From NCBI GenBank assembly GCA_016841365.1, contig JAENZI010000017.1:1-50164 (forward strand): a DNA stretch of 50,164 nt. The letters are read 5' to 3'. Every line of letters begins with the position of its first letter. Within the stretch, counting starts at the first letter, position 1. This DNA comes from Anaerolineaceae bacterium. GTDB lineage: Bacteria; Chloroflexota; Anaerolineae; Anaerolineales; Anaerolineaceae. A program made the translations under genes and the position numbers. The notes beneath the pieces are model-generated. The model had not been told where the DNA came from and made no database searches. It was given only the letters and a program-made list of their open reading frames with translations. Below, one piece after another: positions 44,841 through 50,164 of the stretch.

Positions 44841-46531
44841 CGTTGCACTTCTTTCCCATTTAAAGGTACACATACCCTGGTATGCGTACCCGCTCCGGGT
44901 TGAGAGGACATGTGGATGACTCCGCCAATGGCCTCTGCGCGTTCCATCATCATTTGCAGACCAAAATGGCGGGTTGGGTCAATGGTCTCTTCTGGAATTT
45001 TAAAACCTTGGCCATCATCTTGAACAGCTATACACAAAGAACCGTCAAAGGTTGAAAACTTAATGTGAACTCTGGTGGCGTTGGCATGTTTTCGAATGTT
45101 CGTTAATACTTCCTGCAAAATGCGCAGCAACTGAATTTCTATCATGGCATCTATTGTTTTGAAATCTAAATCTTCGGGATAAGATAATTCCGTTTGGATA
45201 TGATGACTATTCTCGAATTGATCAAGGTATTTATGTAAAGTGTTGACCAACCCATCGTCAACCGTAGACAATCGCATACCGAGGATTGATTCGCGCATAT
45301 CCAGTTCGCTGGTATGTGAGACTTCGATCAGGCGTGATAAATATTGCTGAGCAAGCTCAAGTTCTCCTTTATATAAAAGGCGGTTAATTGTTTGCCCCTG
45401 GGTATGGATGAATGATATGACCTGTACCAGGTCGTCATGCAATTCTCTTGCTAAAAGCTCACGTTCGCGTAATGTTGCAAAAACCTTCTGCTGCTCGATG
45501 ATCTTGTTTTGCGCTTTTCTTTGCTCAGTCACATCCGTGAGAAGAATTAACTGTCCAGCTTGAATGCCGCGCCATTCGTTTAGGGCTGAAGTTGTGATGT
45601 GATAAACGTGATTGTCGTTCTTTTCCCCCAGTTTAATTGAAAAATCCAGCTCACCAACACCGGTGTTTCTTAATTCATGGTAGATCGGCAGGAAATATTC
45701 CACTGGATTTCCTCTGACAGTTTTATTCTTAACCCTCAATATTCTTTCAGCAGCAGGATTAAGTGTATGGATCTTGTCTTGATTATCCAGCACCACAATC
45801 CCAATGCTGATTTGATTTATGACAGCCCGGCGTGCCAACGGAATTGGATCCAGTATTCGAAAACGGAATAAAACAATTGCATAGGTAAGAGAAATCAACA
45901 CCAATCCGAGCACTGTAAAGGGGATTCGGAATTGGTAGTGAGCGATCGAATCCAAATAGTAGAGCAGGCGGATGCCTATTTGACCTATGAACATAATCGC
46001 CACTGGCCAGCGATTTTGAGGTGAGCGGATAAGTAACCAGATAAAAACGGCAAAGTTAATTACCCCTAAAAGATATCCATAACCAATAAAAAAGAAGGCT
46101 AAAGGACCTCGGACGGGAATGAGTCCATTATTGTTAAGGATAAAATCTTTCCAGAAAAGGTGGTGTGCATTATTTGTCAGGATGGTGACGATTGATAATA
46201 ATGGCACAATGGATAAGAGGACCAGATTGCGTTGGGTTAACCACTTTCTGGGTTTGGCATAATCCAAAACGAAACATGTTATGGCAGTGATGGTCGGCAA
46301 TTGCCAAATAATTATAAATTTATGCCAGAATATGATCAGGTTGGAATTTTGGGCAGAAAATTTAAATATTGACCCGATAGACCACAAAAAAGCAAAGATG
46401 CAGGCAAAAATAAATGGCTGGGTGCCGGGCAACTTCCAATTTCTCAAACTAAAACCAGCCAATACAAGCATCAGAATGGAAGATAATATTGAAAGCCAGA
46501 TATTCGGGGAATATGTATAGTGTAAGGACAT
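44837..46531 (-). CDS. Histidine kinase with N-terminal 7TM domain and PAS
   Basis: About 564 residues from ATG 46531; the frame is open to ATG 46621. Seven transmembrane helices (about 10-230) match the His_kinase_N 7TM family, followed by a PAS domain (AVINQISIGIVVLDNQDKIH region), a HisKA_3 helix with phosphorylated H365 (ARELHDDLVQ), and an HATPase with N and G boxes (ILQEVLTNIRKHA; DDGQGFKI). It should phosphorylate the adjacent LuxR-type regulator. The ligand sensed in the membrane is unknown. Overlapping stop and start (ATGA) link it to the regulator. Confidence 0.9.
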   Translation of the reverse strand: MSLHYTYSPNIWLSILSSILMLVLAGFSLRNWKLPGTQPFIFACIFAFLWSIGSIFKFSAQNSNLIIFWHKFIIIWQLPTITAITCFVLDYAKPRKWLTQRNLVLLSIVPLLSIVTILTNNAHHLFWKDFILNNNGLIPVRGPLAFFFIGYGYLLGVINFAVFIWLLIRSPQNRWPVAIMFIGQIGIRLLYYLDSIAHYQFRIPFTVLGLVLISLTYAIVLFRFRILDPIPLARRAVINQISIGIVVLDNQDKIHTLNPAAERILRVKNKTVRGNPVEYFLPIYHELRNTGVGELDFSIKLGEKNDNHVYHITTSALNEWRGIQAGQLILLTDVTEQRKAQNKIIEQQKVFATLRERELLARELHDDLVQVISFIHTQGQTINRLLYKGELELAQQYLSRLIEVSHTSELDMRESILGMRLSTVDDGLVNTLHKYLDQFENSHHIQTELSYPEDLDFKTIDAMIEIQLLRILQEVLTNIRKHANATRVHIKFSTFDGSLCIAVQDDGQGFKIPEETIDPTRHFGLQMMMERAEAIGGVIHMSSQPGAGTHTRVCVPLNGKEVQR

Positions 46532-46621
46532 CCAGGTTTCCAATGATAGGGGATGTGGTGCACAGTAATTATATATTATTAATTCGGTTTTAATGGAAAC
46601 CCAAATCCAATTTATTCTCAT

Positions 46622-47283
46622 AATTTTAATTTAAATGCATCGCGTTTTGCTGATATTCAGTAATAATTTCGTAGAATTATTGGTCTCTGGAATCTCAAAA
46701 GTTTGCAATGGATTATTAGAAGGAATTTCTCGTACAAATTGCCCGATAGAATTCACATGTGGGGTAATTAAATTCCAAAAAAGGCCTTGGTTCTGCAAGA
46801 TTTTAGGGTTACCAGTTTGTCACCATCAATGTGCTTCACCGCCACGACTCGAACATGTGATTTGTTAATTTAAGCAGACGCCGTGCCATTAAATTCCATG
46901 GTTTTGGTGTAAACGAATCTTTTTATGTCATTGGCAAGGGTGAGACATTGTCCTTCGATACCGACTGATCATCATTTGATAGGCATTTGCAGGTATTTCA
47001 TTCATTGTCGGTAATTTTTTGCTAATTTTCTTCATGGGGAGTCCATAATGCCATTGAGTGGGAGGTGTACCCTTTCCGAATTACCTCTGCAAATCACGAC
47101 TTGATTTTTAAACTAAAAGATAAATATAATAATTAATGAAGAGTTTGTGCGTTAATGTGGTTGATATCTGATCTTATCTGTAGGTGACGTTCCCATTAAA
47201 TAAATGATCATATCTGCTTGGTTGCGTATAGATATATTGCTCTTGTAAAAATAGTTGCAAAATATCAGCAGGAAGGATTCAGT
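46622..47283. other. Gene-poor AT-rich gap with possible gene remnant
   Basis: No convincing gene across 660 bp. Plus-strand frame 46635-46868 has no recognisable content. On the minus strand a short stretch (about 46860 down to 46765) reads HVRVVAVKHIDGDKLVTLKS and may be the relic of a coding region, ended by stops on both sides. A TTCGAGTC match to a tRNA T-loop occurs near 46850 but no cloverleaf forms. Promoters of the kinase and oxidase genes must lie here. Confidence 0.4.
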
Positions 47284-48819
47284 ATGAAAAAATATGTTAT
47301 GAACCGCAGGCAATTTATGCGCTATTTGGGGTATGGCGGCATTTTTTTGGCCAGTCAGCCATTACTGAGCGCTTGCCGTTCTTTTATCAACGAACAACCT
47401 ACGGCTGTGTTCGAAGGTGAACCCGATTTAGAAATTCGTCTCACAGCCAAACCCGGTGAGCGGCAAATTTTTCCTGGGCCCGCAACAGAAGTCTGGCGTT
47501 ATCAGGGTGAAGTGCTGAAAGGGCCATCTGATTCACTCGTTTCCATTCCAGATTCCTACCTTGGCCCCATTTTTCGCGTCAAGACAGGTACACGTTTGCG
47601 TGTTCACTTCGAAAATGAACTTCCTGAAAAATCGATTATCCACTGGCATGGATTGCATGTGCCGGATCACGCAGATGGTCATCCCCGCCTGGCGGTTGAA
47701 CACGGCGAAACCTATGTTTATAATTTTCGGGTGATGGACCGTGCTGGGACATACTGGTATCACCCCCATCCTCATGGAAGGACAGGTCCACAAGTATACA
47801 GCGGTCTGGCAGGGTTATTCCTGGTCCATGATGACGGGGAAGCCTCACTTGACCTGCCTGTTGGCGATAAGGATCTGCCGATAGTCATTCAGGATCGAGT
47901 GTTTAACAGCGAAAACCAGATGGTTTACAACACATTTGGGATGATGTCGCAGATGCTGGGTATGTTGGGAGACGAAATTCTTGTTAATGGCGTGCCAGAT
48001 TATGAGATTGATGTCGAACGCAGTGCCTACCGTCTGCGGTTAATGAATGGATCGAATTCACGCATCTACAAACTTGCCTGGGAAGACGGTACACCAATCC
48101 ATGTCATAGGGACGGATGGTGGCTTGTTGGAAAAGCCAGTGCTCCGTGACGCAATTACACTTGCACCTGCGCAAAGAATTGAAATTTGGGTCGATTTTGG
48201 AAATTGGCAACCTGGCACAACGCTCAGAATGATCAATTTGCCTTCATCAGCGCCAGATAGTGGGAGAGAAATGCCAATATTTACCGTAACTGTCCAGGAT
48301 ACTGAACAAAAACCAGTAACCCTGCCAGAAACATTGACGCGGCATGAACCGCTTGACCCCTCTCAAGCGGATAATGTTAATAAACTACGATCGTTTACTT
48401 TACAGATGGGGCGCGGAATGCGTTGGGCGATAAATGGCCGCCAATTTGATATGACGGACGTTGCCAGTGATGAAAAAGTTCAATTAGGTGATATTGAAGT
48501 ATGGGAATTCTATAATCAGGGGGGCACAGCTATGCCTACGGGTGGTGGGATGTCACAGCCACATCCAATGCATGTGCATGGGCTCCAGTTCAAGATCCTC
48601 GAGCGGCAAATAGATCCAGGCGAGGAAAGAGCCTATCAATCACTCCAAGAGGGGTTTGTCGACGAGGGTTGGCATGATACCGTTCTTGTGATGCCCGGAG
48701 AACGGGTGCGAATATTGATGCAATTTAAAGACTTTTCGGGGTTGTATCTTTATCACTGTCACAATCTCGAACATGAAGATATGGGCATGATGCGTAATTA
48801 CCAGGTAAAGAACCCTTAA
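47284..48819 (+). CDS. Tat-exported multicopper oxidase
   Basis: 511 residues. A twin-arginine signal (NRRQFMRYLGYGG, then hydrophobic residues ending SAC) exports it folded and may make it a lipoprotein. Copper motifs: HWHG (H120, H122), HPHPHG (H160 to H164), HPMHVHG (H427, H430, H432) and HCHNLEHEDMGM (H491, C492, H493, H497, M502), giving type 1 copper and the trinuclear site. It resembles CotA/bilirubin-oxidase/CueO-type three-domain enzymes. Substrates may be phenols, metals or bilirubin. CAGGAAGG precedes ATG 47284; the frame extends upstream to 47218. Confidence 0.93.
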   Translation: MKKYVMNRRQFMRYLGYGGIFLASQPLLSACRSFINEQPTAVFEGEPDLEIRLTAKPGERQIFPGPATEVWRYQGEVLKGPSDSLVSIPDSYLGPIFRVKTGTRLRVHFENELPEKSIIHWHGLHVPDHADGHPRLAVEHGETYVYNFRVMDRAGTYWYHPHPHGRTGPQVYSGLAGLFLVHDDGEASLDLPVGDKDLPIVIQDRVFNSENQMVYNTFGMMSQMLGMLGDEILVNGVPDYEIDVERSAYRLRLMNGSNSRIYKLAWEDGTPIHVIGTDGGLLEKPVLRDAITLAPAQRIEIWVDFGNWQPGTTLRMINLPSSAPDSGREMPIFTVTVQDTEQKPVTLPETLTRHEPLDPSQADNVNKLRSFTLQMGRGMRWAINGRQFDMTDVASDEKVQLGDIEVWEFYNQGGTAMPTGGGMSQPHPMHVHGLQFKILERQIDPGEERAYQSLQEGFVDEGWHDTVLVMPGERVRILMQFKDFSGLYLYHCHNLEHEDMGMMRNYQVKNP

Positions 48820-49019
48820 GATTCATTGCATCAGTAAGGGGAGATTTTATTTTGAATAACCTTGCCTTTACTTAGTGATTGCGGTTTGAGCTATTAATAA
48901 ATATCCAAGGATTGCGTGCATTCAGGTTTGTTTGAATAAAACTAAGTCTATGGTGCTGGTTGAGTGCGCAATTGACTCGAAGACTGTTGGTTTGTGATAA
49001 TTTGGAATTTCCTTAAGTT

Positions 49020-49048
49020 TTGACTCTTTGCCAAATATATGATAATAT
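49020..49048 (+). promoter_or_regulatory. Promoter of the VOC-protein gene
   Basis: TTGACT (49020-49025) and TAATAT (49043-49048) are separated by 17 bp, 64 bp upstream of the start codon. Confidence 0.6.
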
Positions 49049-49112
49049 AGATAATTATAATCCGATTATAAATACAAAACAATAAGCAATCTCGGAGTTA
49101 GGAGGTTATGAT

Positions 49113-50015
49113 ATGTCACAGAAAATTACACCTAATTTGTGGTTTGAGGGCAATGCACAGGAAGCTGTCAATTTTTATATTTCTGCATTCCCTGATAGCA
49201 AAATTACATCCACATCCTATTACCCCAAGAGCGTTGAAGATGGGCTGGCGGATTTTCAGCTGGCGTTCGCCGGCAAAGTGCTGACAATTGATTTTGAAAT
49301 TGGTCAGTATCAATTTGCCGCGATCAATGCGGGATCTGAATTCAAGATCAACCCATCGATTTCTTTTATGCTCAATTTTGATCCATCGATCGACGATCAA
49401 GCACGTGAACATCTGGATCAACTCTGGCAAAAACTAAGTGACGGTGGTGAGGTGTTGATGCCTTTGGAAGCCTATCCATTCAGCACGCGGTATGGGTGGG
49501 TTAAAGACCGATTCGGCGTGACATGGCAGTTGATATTGACCGATCCGGAAGGCGAGCAGAGGCCATTCATCATCCCTTCGTTACTGTTTACGGGTATGAA
49601 TGTAAACCGTGCTGAAGAAGCGATTCATTTCTATGTTTCGATATTCGAGGATGCCAGCGTAGGTGAGCTGGCACATTATCCTGAAGATACCGATCTGGCT
49701 GAGAAGGGGTCCCTCATGTTTGGCGATTTCATGCTGGCCAGCCAATGGTTCGCAGCTATGGACTCGGGTATAGAGCATGATTTCACATTTAATGAGGCGA
49801 TATCTTTGTCGGTCACCTGCAAAGATCAGGCAGAAATCGATTACTTTTGGGAAAGATTATCCAGCGACCCTCAGTTTGAACAATGCGGTTGGTGTAAAGA
49901 TAAATTTGGGGTGAGCTGGCAGATCGTCCCGGAAAATATGGGCGAACTGATGGAAAGGGAGAATGCCTTTGCCAACATGATGGAGATGAAGAAACTGATC
50001 ATCGCAGATTTTTAG
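49113..50015 (+). CDS. Two-domain VOC / PhnB-like protein
   Basis: 300 residues made of two tandem copies of a vicinal-oxygen-chelate unit of about 140-150 residues (TPNLWFEGNAQEAVNFYISAF near 6-26; SLLFTGMNVNRAEEAIHFYVSIF near 155-177). Each ends with a F-G-V-x-W-Q strand (FGVTWQL, FGVSWQI). The fold matches PhnB/3-demethylubiquinone-methyltransferase-like VOC proteins, often metal-independent and without known activity. GGAGG at 49101-49105 precedes ATG 49113. The two halves are an internal duplication. Confidence 0.88.
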   Translation: MSQKITPNLWFEGNAQEAVNFYISAFPDSKITSTSYYPKSVEDGLADFQLAFAGKVLTIDFEIGQYQFAAINAGSEFKINPSISFMLNFDPSIDDQAREHLDQLWQKLSDGGEVLMPLEAYPFSTRYGWVKDRFGVTWQLILTDPEGEQRPFIIPSLLFTGMNVNRAEEAIHFYVSIFEDASVGELAHYPEDTDLAEKGSLMFGDFMLASQWFAAMDSGIEHDFTFNEAISLSVTCKDQAEIDYFWERLSSDPQFEQCGWCKDKFGVSWQIVPENMGELMERENAFANMMEMKKLIIADF

Positions 50016-50110
50016 GTAAGCTCGAAAGGACTGGGAACGCGTGAACGATTGAGGTGCTTTATATTGAAAGCGATTTGCTAATCCTTTCTCTGCTCACACA
50101 TCGGCAATCA

Positions 50111-50150
50111 AAAAAGAGGCTGTCCCAAAAGTAAGGGGCAGCCTCTCTTC
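50111..50150. terminator. Terminator near the right edge
   Basis: GAGGCTGTCCC (50116-50126) pairs over 11 positions with GGGGCAGCCTC (50135-50145), one G-U pair, with A-run before and TCTTC after. It lies about 100 bp beyond the VOC gene and may also serve a gene outside the window. Confidence 0.7.
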
Positions 50151-50164
50151 ACAAAGAATGAAAA

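Noticed and set aside
46635-46868. 77-residue plus-strand frame in the gap
   Set aside because: No ribosome-binding site, no family pattern, and the composition is random-looking.
46790-46870. tRNA-like T-arm (TTCGAGTC) on the minus strand
   Set aside because: No matching acceptor, D or anticodon stems are present, so it is not called as a tRNA or attachment site.

Overview
The window reads as a chromosomal segment of an anaerobic or facultative Anaerolineae-type member of Chloroflexota. This is inferred from the Thr/Pro-rich linkers of a secreted beta-helix protein, a giant CSLREA / choice-of-anchor-Q protein ending in a short aromatic PLV-type tail, many small lipoproteins, a Bcp/RsfS/ThpR neighbourhood and a two-cluster ferredoxin-type regulator. 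No rRNA, CRISPR array, transposase, integrase or phage gene was found, so this looks like a core chromosome with accessory surface genes.

Layout. 1-5.4 kb: tRNA-Thr(CGT), a GT4 glycosyltransferase, and a leftward operon of two ABC-2 permeases, an ABC ATPase and an overlapping dinB. 5.5-14 kb: gyrB with an upstream membrane gene, two further membrane proteins, a metallo-beta-lactamase-fold hydrolase and a secreted beta-helix protein with a membrane tail. 14-16.4 kb: bcp, rsfS (apparently with a CTG start), thpR, a 6S RNA with promoter and terminator, and an unassigned structured element just after it. 16.4-22.3 kb: a lipoprotein plus mtaB, then the rpmH-rnpA-yidD-(beta-propeller lipoprotein)-yidC-jag cluster behind two tandem sigma-70-like promoters. 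dnaA and oriC are not visible.

22.3-33 kb: pyrimidine-nucleoside phosphorylase, a stand-alone CBM48-like domain, an iron-sulfur protein with a winged-helix-like N-terminus, 6-phosphogluconate dehydrogenase, a leftward dihydrolipoyl dehydrogenase, and a pstSCAB phosphate operon. The operon has a perfect stem-loop between pstS and pstC, and a small glycine-rich hydrophobic protein follows pstB. 33-39.6 kb: a leftward cupin / SMP-30 / HAD group, adenosine deaminase, an alpha/beta hydrolase, a SOUL protein, a lipoprotein MsrA-MsrB fusion and a small EF-Tu domain-2-like protein.

39.8-50 kb: a 1250-residue secreted multidomain protein lies downstream of a 7TM histidine kinase / LuxR-type response regulator pair and a small receiver-like protein, all on the minus strand. 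A gene-poor 660-bp gap, a Tat-exported multicopper oxidase and a two-domain VOC protein follow. The most original signals are the structured RNA after 6S, the non-canonical rsfS start, the lipoprotein inserted between yidD and yidC, and the kinase/regulator/pseudo-receiver/giant surface protein block. No known defence or biosynthetic system was recognised.
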